NCBI GenBank assembly: GCA_947449575.1
Contig: CANFRV010000025.1
Location: forward strand, 1-51,515
Reading direction: 5' to 3'
Origin: Flavobacteriales bacterium
GTDB taxonomy: Bacteria > Bacteroidota > Bacteroidia > Flavobacteriales_D > Crocinitomicaceae
Length of the DNA: 51,515 nt
A model generated the notes under the pieces. That model made no database searches. It saw nothing but the letters and a program-made list of their open reading frames with translations, and was not told the DNA's origin. This document shows, one piece after another, positions 1-7,840 of this stretch. Position numbers and translations under genes: made by a program. The first letter of the stretch is position 1. The number at the start of each line of letters is the position of its first letter.

Positions 1-10
1 GAAATCAGCT

Positions 11-24
11 GTCCGAAAACGGAC
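11..24. repeat. Small perfect hairpin/palindrome
   Basis: GTCCG-AAAA-CGGAC forms a perfect 5-bp inverted repeat, and the half-site GTCC recurs at 26-29. It could be a regulator-binding site or an RNA hairpin near the end of an upstream gene. The sequence alone does not decide this. Confidence 0.4.
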
Positions 25-84
25 TGTCCAAAAAAATAGCTACTTTTATTCATGTAATTTATGTTCGCAAAACCAAATTACATT

Positions 85-123
85 AAAGTGGGAAATCTTT
101 TAACGGAAATCCCGCTTTTTTTT
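85..123 (+). terminator. Rho-independent terminator
   Basis: A 9-bp stem (85-93 with 110-118, one G-T pair) is followed by an eight-T run on the plus strand. It probably ends a plus-strand gene lying left of the window. On the minus strand there is no T-run, so it is a weak terminator for the flippase gene. Confidence 0.65.
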
Positions 124-198
124 AAAAGTTTTATCGGACACTAGTGATTTAATATTGTAAATATAACACTTCTACTTTTATTAAACTGAGATTCGATC

Positions 199-1698
199 TT
201 AATTTCTATTCCTTTTAAAATTTAATAGCTTGTTACATACATTATGAAAATATAGTGTAAGATCTTTATTCCAGTTTAATTTAATAATTAGACCAATGAA
301 CAATGTACAAACTAATGCAGAATTTAATAGCATTACAATAAATTTATTAAACCCAAAATCCGGAATAAAATGAAACAATACTAATATAGCTGAAAACAAC
401 AAAAAAACGTTTAACTGACTTTTCTCAAATGGATGAATTTTATATACTATTTGTAAAAAAACAATTCTTCCAACGTTATAAATAATGAGAGCGAAACTTG
501 TCGAAATAGCTGCTCCTGCAATTCCTAAAATTGGTATCAGCATACAATTTAAAATGAAAACTAAAAACAATAAGGTAATTGTGAAAAAAACGTCAAATTT
601 GTATTTCTTTGAAGTTATTAAAATAATTGTATTCAATCCACTATACATATCTACAATCCTCCCGATCATTAGAAATAAAAAAAGATAAATTCCTTCGTTG
701 TATTCTTTAGGTAAAAACGAAAATAATTCTATTCGATTAACCCAAATAATTAGGAAAACAAAAAGAGCAATAATTAAGGAAATCGAGCTAACTTTTTTAT
801 AAATTTCGTTCATCTTTACCATATTTTTTTCCTTCCAATACAGAGGGACTAATGGACTAGCAATCCGGAACAAGGATCTATAAGGAATTTGAACTGCATT
901 TGTCAAAAAAGTTATTGTTGTGTATATTCCAGTTGCTTTCAGTCCTAAAAAGTAAGTTATCATCAATGCATCCATCGTCATAACACATAATGCCACAATT
1001 GTATTTGAATACATAAACAATCCGAAACTCACAATTATTTTCTTGAATTTTTTTGAAATTTTCAATTCATTTTTTTTCAGAGTAAATTCCTTGATTTTAA
1101 GTAAATAAAGGAACATTATAATTGCAGGTATAAAAAATATCAGACTATTAATTACGAGCAAACCATAAAAATCTATCCATTTAAAATAATACAACAACAA
1201 GGAGATAGCAACTAATACTCGGAGTAAAAAATCATTTAAAAAGACAGCTAAAATATTATTAAACTGTGACCTAAGGTGAGCTTCAAAAATTAAAAAGAAC
1301 ACATTCGCAATACCTATCGGTAAGATCCAATAAAAGTACTTGACAAATAAAGCTGATTTCTCACTATAAAAATAAGTAATTTGATCATTCAAAAGAAAGA
1401 AGATAGTAGTAAAAATAATCACTCCTATTATCACTAAAAAAACGTTTAATAATAAAAAATTCTGGCGTTTTTTATTGTCATCTTTAAAAAATGGGGCAAA
1501 TTTAATAATCACATTTACCGCACCTAGATTCGCCATTTGTGAAAACAACAACCCTACTGCGACAAGTAAATTCAATAATCCAATTTGTTCTGGACTTAAA
1601 ATCTTAACAAAAAAAACTCCTTTATTCAAATACCCTAGTAACAACCCTACAGTTGTTATGATTACCATTCTAAACGCACTTTTTTGAATAAACCCCAT
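199..1698 (-). CDS. Polysaccharide flippase, Wzx/MATE-like
   Basis: A 499-residue integral membrane protein with about 12-14 hydrophobic segments spread over its whole length and short basic loops (for example KKNELKISKKFKK near 215), ending in a basic cytoplasmic tail. The N-terminus (GFIQKSAFRMVIITTVGLLLGYLNK) and the layout match the polysaccharide biosynthesis/MVF superfamily of lipid-linked oligosaccharide flippases. It is the last gene of a minus-strand run behind two glycosyltransferases and an FkbM methyltransferase, which fits export of a surface glycan unit across the inner membrane. The substrate cannot be read from the sequence. Length and context make the family call fairly safe. 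Confidence 0.85.
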   Translation of the reverse strand: MGFIQKSAFRMVIITTVGLLLGYLNKGVFFVKILSPEQIGLLNLLVAVGLLFSQMANLGAVNVIIKFAPFFKDDNKKRQNFLLLNVFLVIIGVIIFTTIFFLLNDQITYFYSEKSALFVKYFYWILPIGIANVFFLIFEAHLRSQFNNILAVFLNDFLLRVLVAISLLLYYFKWIDFYGLLVINSLIFFIPAIIMFLYLLKIKEFTLKKNELKISKKFKKIIVSFGLFMYSNTIVALCVMTMDALMITYFLGLKATGIYTTITFLTNAVQIPYRSLFRIASPLVPLYWKEKNMVKMNEIYKKVSSISLIIALFVFLIIWVNRIELFSFLPKEYNEGIYLFLFLMIGRIVDMYSGLNTIILITSKKYKFDVFFTITLLFLVFILNCMLIPILGIAGAAISTSFALIIYNVGRIVFLQIVYKIHPFEKSQLNVFLLFSAILVLFHFIPDFGFNKFIVMLLNSALVCTLFIGLIIKLNWNKDLTLYFHNVCNKLLNFKRNRN

Positions 1699-1809
1699 TC
1701 GAAAAATGATAAGTATTAAGTTATTTTCTTGTAATATTAAACATTAAAAATATTTCTAGGCTTTTTTGTCGCGATATAGATTCCAATAAATTCATTGTTC
1801 GTATGATTT

Positions 1810-2724
1810 TTAGCCCAAAATACGGTATTTCTTTCTAATATAATCAGAACCAATAAAACTAGTCACAAATAAGACGAAGGTTTTTTTACTGAAATTAGAT
1901 TTCAAGAAATAAAATCTTGCTTTTGACATTTGTCCTTGTAAGTAATAAAATCTTGCAATATTTTCATGAATTTTTTTGTACGATTTTGTGACTAAGACAG
2001 GGTATTCGTCAAAATATTTTTCTATTGTAATTAATGAGTAGTGAAAGTCACAAATCCTAAAATGACCATTCAGCGACAAATTATCTTCTTTAATATGCCT
2101 ATAGTAAAGACTATTTTTAATTTCTATTGATTCAGAATTGTGAAATATATTTAATATCCAATCAAAATCTACTAAACCAAATACTTCTTCAAAACAAATC
2201 TCTTTTAAGGACTTTTCGAGAAAGATACTCCCTAAATAAACATTTTGTCCTACCCCATTTCGGCTTAATAAATTTTTAAAAGTTTCATTTTTTAAAAAAT
2301 GTACATAGCCAGTTTCTGTTTTGTAATCAGAAATAGTATGTGCTTCTGTTTTTCTTACGCTATCAATAACTGTATATCCTGAGGTGATAATTGAAAATTT
2401 ATTGAAATATGGAAGTGTTTTCTTTATTCTATCTAACTTCCACTCATCATCGTGATCAGTTATACAAAAGTAATCTCCAGTTGCAAGGTCTAAGCCAATG
2501 TTCCGTCCTTTATTTGGACCTTTCGAATTTACACTTGTGGTATGATAATGAATTCCATTTTCTTTTAAAATTGACAAAGTATTATCTGTTGAGCAATCAT
2601 CAACGATAATTAGCTCTAAGGTGAAAAAAACACCATTCCCCTCCTGATTTTGAATGGAATTTAATAATCTTTGAATCGTCTTTTCAGAATTATAGGTTGT
2701 TATAATGACAGAAAGTTTTACCAT
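1810..2724 (-). CDS. Glycosyltransferase family 2 (copy A)
   Basis: A 304-residue GT-A fold enzyme. The N-terminal KLSVIITTYNSE strand, the nucleotide-binding VDDCSTD (D42, D43) and the metal-binding TDHDDEW stretch (D90, D92, D93) are all present. GT2 enzymes transfer a sugar from a nucleotide sugar onto a lipid-linked or protein acceptor at the cytoplasmic face of the membrane. No transmembrane segment is evident. It is collinear with the next gene upstream (2795-3709) without gaps through at least the first 100 residues, so the pair arose by tandem duplication. It probably acts with the neighbouring FkbM methyltransferase and flippase on one surface glycan. Donor and acceptor are unknown. 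Confidence 0.9.
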   Translation of the reverse strand: MVKLSVIITTYNSEKTIQRLLNSIQNQEGNGVFFTLELIIVDDCSTDNTLSILKENGIHYHTTSVNSKGPNKGRNIGLDLATGDYFCITDHDDEWKLDRIKKTLPYFNKFSIITSGYTVIDSVRKTEAHTISDYKTETGYVHFLKNETFKNLLSRNGVGQNVYLGSIFLEKSLKEICFEEVFGLVDFDWILNIFHNSESIEIKNSLYYRHIKEDNLSLNGHFRICDFHYSLITIEKYFDEYPVLVTKSYKKIHENIARFYYLQGQMSKARFYFLKSNFSKKTFVLFVTSFIGSDYIRKKYRILG

Positions 2725-2794
2725 ATTTAAATTCCTATTTACGACTGATTTTCAAATTACAACACTGTTAATTTAGATTATGCTTTATAAGTGA

Positions 2795-3709
2795 TCAACC
2801 AAAAAAATGGAATTTCCTTTTAACATAACTGGACCCAATAAAAGTAGTAATAAAAAATAAAACTGTTTTAAGATTAATTTGTGATTTCAGGAAATAAAAT
2901 CTTGCTCTTGGCATTTGATTCATTAAGTAATAATATCTTGCGCGGCTGCCATGTATTTTTTTATAAGATTTTTTGACCAAACGTGGATATTCAGTAAAAT
3001 ATTTATCGATGGTCAGTAAAGAAAAATGAAAATCACAAGAGCGATATCGATCATTCAATGATAAGTTATTATTCTTCACATGTCTCAAATACAGGCTATC
3101 CTTAATTTCAATTGAATCCTGATGATGTAATAAGTTTAAAATCCAATCAAAATCCACTAAACCAAATACTTCCTCAAAAAATATATTTTTAAACCTTTTT
3201 TCTAGAAAAATACTACCTAAATAGATATTCTGCCCAGTTGATTTTTTACTCAGTAATTGCTTGAACGTCTCATTAACCCCAAAGTGAACAAACTCTGCAT
3301 CTGATGTATCTTTGGACACTCGGTTTATTTCAGTTTTTTTTACATCATCAACAACCGTGAACCCTGATGTGATAATAGCATGTTTGTAAAAATAAGGTAA
3401 CGTTTTAATTATCCTATCCAATTTCCATTCATCATCATGATCTGTGATACAAATATAGTCTCCCGTTGCCTCACGTAATCCAATATTTCTACCCTTATTT
3501 GGTCCTTTCGAATTTGTTTCGGTCGTGAAAAATGGAATATTATTTTCTCGTAAAATTGTTGTGGTATTATCCGTTGAACAATCGTCAATAACAAGTAATT
3601 CTAGTGTAAAAAGATCATTAATCCCTTCTTGAGAAGAAATTGAATTTAATAATCTTTGTATTGTTTCTTCAGAATTGAATGTTGTTATAATGACTGAAAG
3701 TTTAATCAT
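2795..3709 (-). CDS. Glycosyltransferase family 2 (copy B)
   Basis: A GT2 enzyme closely related to copy A over its whole length, with the same motifs at the same positions: IDDCSTD (D42, D43) and TDHDDEW (D90, D92, D93). I place the start at the ATG at 3709 because MIKLSVIITT then lines up with MVKLSVIITT of the paralog. An upstream in-frame TTG at 3718 would add three residues and overlap the FkbM stop. The genes are packed closely, so it is probably cotranscribed with the FkbM gene. The two copies probably add related sugars in succession, or to different positions of the same unit; that is inference. Confidence 0.9.
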   Translation of the reverse strand: MIKLSVIITTFNSEETIQRLLNSISSQEGINDLFTLELLVIDDCSTDNTTTILRENNIPFFTTETNSKGPNKGRNIGLREATGDYICITDHDDEWKLDRIIKTLPYFYKHAIITSGFTVVDDVKKTEINRVSKDTSDAEFVHFGVNETFKQLLSKKSTGQNIYLGSIFLEKRFKNIFFEEVFGLVDFDWILNLLHHQDSIEIKDSLYLRHVKNNNLSLNDRYRSCDFHFSLLTIDKYFTEYPRLVKKSYKKIHGSRARYYYLMNQMPRARFYFLKSQINLKTVLFFITTFIGSSYVKRKFHFFG

Positions 3710-3714
3710 TTGGT

Positions 3715-4497
3715 TCAAATTAGATTCAATTTTTTCATTCTCTCAAGCATAATCTTTTCTTTACTTTCATGAATAAAAAGATAATCACCTGATTCTATTT
3801 CATTTGAAAAGTCTTTGACAAGCTTGGTTTTATACACACTATACTGCACGTATCCTAACTCTTTCATCATATCGAAAATAATATTTTTAGCTTTTCCGCC
3901 TGTTTCAATCTGAACCATCGGTTTAAATTTATCAATCACACCTCTCAATTCTGGAAAAACAAATTCTTCGTATCCTTCAATGTCACATTTAATATAATTC
4001 AGCTTTGGAAGATCTATTAATAGTGAGCTTCCTGTGATCATTTCGGTTTTAAAAATGTAATTCTCGACATTCTCTTCGCCATCTTGAGGTATATGAGCAA
4101 GGCCGGTTCTAAAAACACCATCTGATTTAGGTAAAACCAATTCTATCATCTTATTTTCTAAACCAAGCGCATAATTATAAAGTGTGCAATTTGATTGCTT
4201 TCTCATTCCCCATTGGAGCGTTTCAAAAAAGATTTTCACTGGCTCAATACAGATTACTTGCCCTTCCTTCCCTACTAGACGAGAAAATATTTTTGAAAAA
4301 TATCCTAGATTTGCGCCTAAATCAACTACGTAGTCGCCATCTTGTATTAGATTTTTGACAAAATAATGGTATTTAAAAGAGAAATTATTACGCAGTAAAC
4401 CTAAGTCGTAGAACTTAAAAAAAAAGTAATGCATTGCTTTTAAATACAACTTCTGACCTAAAACCTTATACAGTATTTTTTTTACTGATTTAACCAT
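3715..4497 (-). CDS. FkbM family methyltransferase
   Basis: A 260-residue SAM-dependent methyltransferase. The glycine-rich SAM motif (VVDLGANLGYFS, residues 57-68), the acidic residue at the end of the second strand (IEP, E85) and the FkbM-type block IKCDIEGYEEFVF are visible. FkbM-type enzymes O-methylate small molecules and, in glycan clusters, sugar hydroxyls. Placed between YfhO-like and GT2 genes, methylation of a surface glycan is the likely role. The N-terminal 45 residues are rich in aromatic and basic residues and may contact the membrane. The start at 4497 lies 10 bases after the stop of the YfhO-like gene. Confidence 0.85.
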   Translation of the reverse strand: MVKSVKKILYKVLGQKLYLKAMHYFFFKFYDLGLLRNNFSFKYHYFVKNLIQDGDYVVDLGANLGYFSKIFSRLVGKEGQVICIEPVKIFFETLQWGMRKQSNCTLYNYALGLENKMIELVLPKSDGVFRTGLAHIPQDGEENVENYIFKTEMITGSSLLIDLPKLNYIKCDIEGYEEFVFPELRGVIDKFKPMVQIETGGKAKNIIFDMMKELGYVQYSVYKTKLVKDFSNEIESGDYLFIHESKEKIMLERMKKLNLI

Positions 4498-4506
4498 AAT
4501 TTTGTT

Positions 4507-7491
4507 TCATTTATTGGTTTTTTGTACCGCTTGTTTTATTTTCTTTTTTCTATCAAGCCAAAAACCACCCACGGCCGTAAGTAAGATTAAAATAGTTCCA
4601 ATTATTGAATACAAATTAGACTTATGGAATTTTGGCAAATCAAAAATGAATTCAATTTTGTGTTTCCCTTTTGAAACTTCTATTCCTCTAAGTAAATAAT
4701 TTACTTTACAAATATCGACTTCTTTATTATCCACATAGGCTTTCCAACCATCTTTATAGTATATTTCAGAAAATACAATAAGTTGTTTCCCTTCCACATT
4801 TGCTTCATAGCTGATCTTGTTTGGAGCATAGGATGTCATTTTAACTGATCCATTGCCAGAATAAGTTGTGCCAGAAAGTTTTTTCGCTTCGCTATCTAAC
4901 ATTACTGCTTCCGTATTCACATTAAATTCGCTAGTGATTTCAATTGAAACAAATTGTTGAAATGAATTAGCAGTGTCTAATAATTGAGTTTGTGCAGGAA
5001 TTAGACTTGTTTTACCTGTTGCATCCATCACAAACAATGCTTTCATTCCTTTTGAAAGTCCATTTGGTAATGAAACATCGATCGTGTCTAATGTTCCTCT
5101 TAGGTATTGAAGTTTTTCTCCACCATATGCAGAAATGGTTTTCACTGGAGCTCTATTTACTAATAATTGACCTTTACCAATGTTGACGATTTGGTATTTA
5201 CTGCCAAGTGAAAGAATTTCGTCGTTTGGAGTTTTCACTTTCTTAACCGTTCTAACCAACCATGCATTCCCCATGGCTGTCGGGTTCTGTCTAAGCTTTC
5301 CTTCTTGAATAAAATATTTAACATTTAGCATGTCATATACTTTATTGTTTGAACGTGATAAATGAAAGTCATACAAATTTTGAATATTCCTTAATTTAGC
5401 ACCGTGATATCCTCCTAAAGATTTGTGAAAATAAGAAACTCTTGAACTTCCAAACCCCGTTGAATAATCAAAAACACGGTAATTCGTTAAGGAATTCAAT
5501 GTGTTAAAACGATATGAGTCAATTAATCTCTGTTTAGAATCTCCCACATATTCTAATTCATCTGCTTTTATTTTCGCTTCTTGTTCTGCTTTAGATATGG
5601 CACCATTTAACGATTTGTTTTGAGTTGTCTCGATTGTCATTATTTCCTCATCAGCAGGCTCTGTACTTAACGGGTATTGTAATTTTGACTTCTCCTCCCA
5701 CAATTTAAAGGTTCCATTATCCGTCTCTTCGCTATTAAGAAAGTTTCTATCTACAGGTATTAATTCAACTAATAACAATATTGCTAAACCTGCGTAAACA
5801 ATGATAGTTGAAGTTGTCGTATAGAAAAGGAGAGCCATTAATCCAAAAGCGAATAGAAAGACAAGGATTGTTATATTCATACTTGAATTGAAAATCTCTT
5901 TTCGTACGACTTTGATCGTTTGAAATCCTTTGTTAACACCCTCCATTTGTGCATCAATAAACTCGCCAACTTGTTGTTTGTTATTAATGTCAACCTGGTA
6001 TTGCTGAGCCAAAGCGGCAGGGTCCATGCCTGCAATTTGAGATTCCATGCCTGCCCGATAACGAGTTAATTGGTCCTGATCTGATTTTGAAGTGTAATGA
6101 TCACTTAACCCCATCAATCGTATTCCAACAAGAATTATAAATAAAGCCCCGGAAGCATATAAAAAAGTTTTTTTCTTTAATTTAATATTCTCTCTTTCTT
6201 TGATAAATTGATTCAAAAATAATACAGCAATAAGTGGTAAACAGAATTCAACAATGACTAGAATAATTGTTACCGTTCGAAACTTATTATAACCTGGAAC
6301 ATGATCTATAAAAAAATTAGTAAATCCCATGTAGTTTTTACCCCAAGAAAGCACTAAACATAGTATTGAAACACCAAGCAAATACCATTTTATTGAGTCT
6401 TTCAAGAATATCATTCCAAGTAATGCTAGAAAAATAACTATTACCCCAATGAAAACTGGCCCTGAAGTCATAGGCTGATCACCCCAATAGACTGGCATAC
6501 TCTTTGCCGACTCCAATTGCTCTGAAGTTAAATCTAATCGATCTGTATATTCTGAAAAAGGACTATCAGCCAAAGCAACGGTTGAAGACCCCTTGGCATA
6601 GGGAGTTAATAGAGTGAACGACTCCCCAATTCCATAACTCCAATTTGTGATATAGTCTTTATCTAAACCAGCAGAAGCATTTTTGGTGGTTTTTGTCCCG
6701 TCCGGATTAATGGTCACATCATTTGCTCCTCGGATTGTATGCTTTGCATAATCATTGGTCATTGTAATGTTCCCATAATTAATCAACAGAGCAATTATAT
6801 AAGCACCAAAGACACTCGCGGAAGTAATTAAAAAGGATTTTAATTGCTTGTTTGTAATTGCTTTTATAAGTTCATAAAGACCCAAGAACCCTAATAAAAT
6901 AGCCATATAATAGGTAACTTGTAAATGGTTAGAAGCTAATTGATACGACATAAAAACCGCAGACAAAATAGCACCCCACATCCAATTTTTCCTGTAAGCC
7001 ATTAAAAAAGCTCCTATGGTCGGGGCAATTAATGCGACAGAAATGGCTTTTGAATTATGTCCTGCTTGTAAAATTACAATTTCATAGGTCGAAAATGAAA
7101 CAGCTATTGCTCCGATAACTCCAACAATTGGGTTTAAATTAAGACAAAGTGATAGGATATAAAACCCAAGTAAATGTAAAAAAACCATTGCTCCTGGCCC
7201 GTCAAAAAAGTGAATAAATGCACCAAGTGATTTTTGGAAGAAATTCCCAGGATATACTACTGAAATTTGGGCCGTAGGCATTCCTCCAAACATTGAATTC
7301 GTCCACAAAGGTTCCTGCCCTGTTTTCTCTCTAAACATTGCTGTTTCTTGAGCCATCCCTTTAAATTGCTCAACATCATGTTGTTTTAATCCATACCCGT
7401 TGAATTGAGGACTAAAATAAATAAAGGTTATTATAAAAAAGAAAGCAATTATAGCAAAATGGATCCAGTTTTTTGTGAAGAATTTTTTCAT
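4507..7491 (-). CDS. YfhO-like large membrane protein
   Basis: A 994-residue protein with an N-terminal membrane segment (residues 12-30), about a dozen further segments up to roughly residue 560, a large extracytoplasmic region (about 580-960) and a final membrane segment followed by a lysine-rich tail. The layout and the end segment (HKIEFIFDLPKFHKSNLYSIIG) match the bacterial YfhO family, GT-C-fold-like proteins linked in Gram-positives to glycosylation of cell-wall polymers. Here it probably transfers or handles a lipid-linked sugar at the periplasmic face. It follows the DUF4834-like gene and precedes FkbM. The family call is good, the reaction is uncertain. Confidence 0.75.
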   Translation of the reverse strand: MKKFFTKNWIHFAIIAFFFIITFIYFSPQFNGYGLKQHDVEQFKGMAQETAMFREKTGQEPLWTNSMFGGMPTAQISVVYPGNFFQKSLGAFIHFFDGPGAMVFLHLLGFYILSLCLNLNPIVGVIGAIAVSFSTYEIVILQAGHNSKAISVALIAPTIGAFLMAYRKNWMWGAILSAVFMSYQLASNHLQVTYYMAILLGFLGLYELIKAITNKQLKSFLITSASVFGAYIIALLINYGNITMTNDYAKHTIRGANDVTINPDGTKTTKNASAGLDKDYITNWSYGIGESFTLLTPYAKGSSTVALADSPFSEYTDRLDLTSEQLESAKSMPVYWGDQPMTSGPVFIGVIVIFLALLGMIFLKDSIKWYLLGVSILCLVLSWGKNYMGFTNFFIDHVPGYNKFRTVTIILVIVEFCLPLIAVLFLNQFIKERENIKLKKKTFLYASGALFIILVGIRLMGLSDHYTSKSDQDQLTRYRAGMESQIAGMDPAALAQQYQVDINNKQQVGEFIDAQMEGVNKGFQTIKVVRKEIFNSSMNITILVFLFAFGLMALLFYTTTSTIIVYAGLAILLLVELIPVDRNFLNSEETDNGTFKLWEEKSKLQYPLSTEPADEEIMTIETTQNKSLNGAISKAEQEAKIKADELEYVGDSKQRLIDSYRFNTLNSLTNYRVFDYSTGFGSSRVSYFHKSLGGYHGAKLRNIQNLYDFHLSRSNNKVYDMLNVKYFIQEGKLRQNPTAMGNAWLVRTVKKVKTPNDEILSLGSKYQIVNIGKGQLLVNRAPVKTISAYGGEKLQYLRGTLDTIDVSLPNGLSKGMKALFVMDATGKTSLIPAQTQLLDTANSFQQFVSIEITSEFNVNTEAVMLDSEAKKLSGTTYSGNGSVKMTSYAPNKISYEANVEGKQLIVFSEIYYKDGWKAYVDNKEVDICKVNYLLRGIEVSKGKHKIEFIFDLPKFHKSNLYSIIGTILILLTAVGGFWLDRKKKIKQAVQKTNK

Positions 7492-7573
7492 TTTTTTGAT
7501 TATTTTTTCTTACTATTAATATTTTTAAGTCGATTAATTTACCAATAAGATTTAAAGTAATTCAGAAATTATT

Positions 7574-7840
7574 TTAAACTAACTCTTCATAATCAACATC
7601 TTCTATCGAAGAAGACGTATTTTTTTTTGTATTAGTGTTCAAGATTGATGTTTTACCAAAATCTATTTTAGATCTCTTTTTATCTTTCTCGTAATTAGCC
7701 TGTTCTTCTTTCATTTTTTTTTCGTCTTCTAAATTACGTTTAGCATTCATCAATTGTCCTAGAAAGCGAAGTAAAACAATAGCCCCGATGATTATGAGTA
7801 TTGTTCTAAAAAAGCCTGGAACACTTGCTTCTATAACCAT
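7574..7840 (-). CDS. DUF4834-like small membrane protein
   Basis: An 88-residue protein with one N-terminal hydrophobic helix (about residues 9-27, FFRTILIIIGAIVLLRFLGQLM) followed by a highly charged, probably disordered cytoplasmic tail ending in an acidic stretch. This matches the Bacteroidetes family DUF4834 as I remember it. Its function is unknown. The ATG shares one base with the carB stop codon (TAATG), so it is translationally coupled to carB, with no known link to pyrimidine or arginine synthesis. Confidence 0.7.
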   Translation of the reverse strand: MVIEASVPGFFRTILIIIGAIVLLRFLGQLMNAKRNLEDEKKMKEEQANYEKDKKRSKIDFGKTSILNTNTKKNTSSSIEDVDYEELV

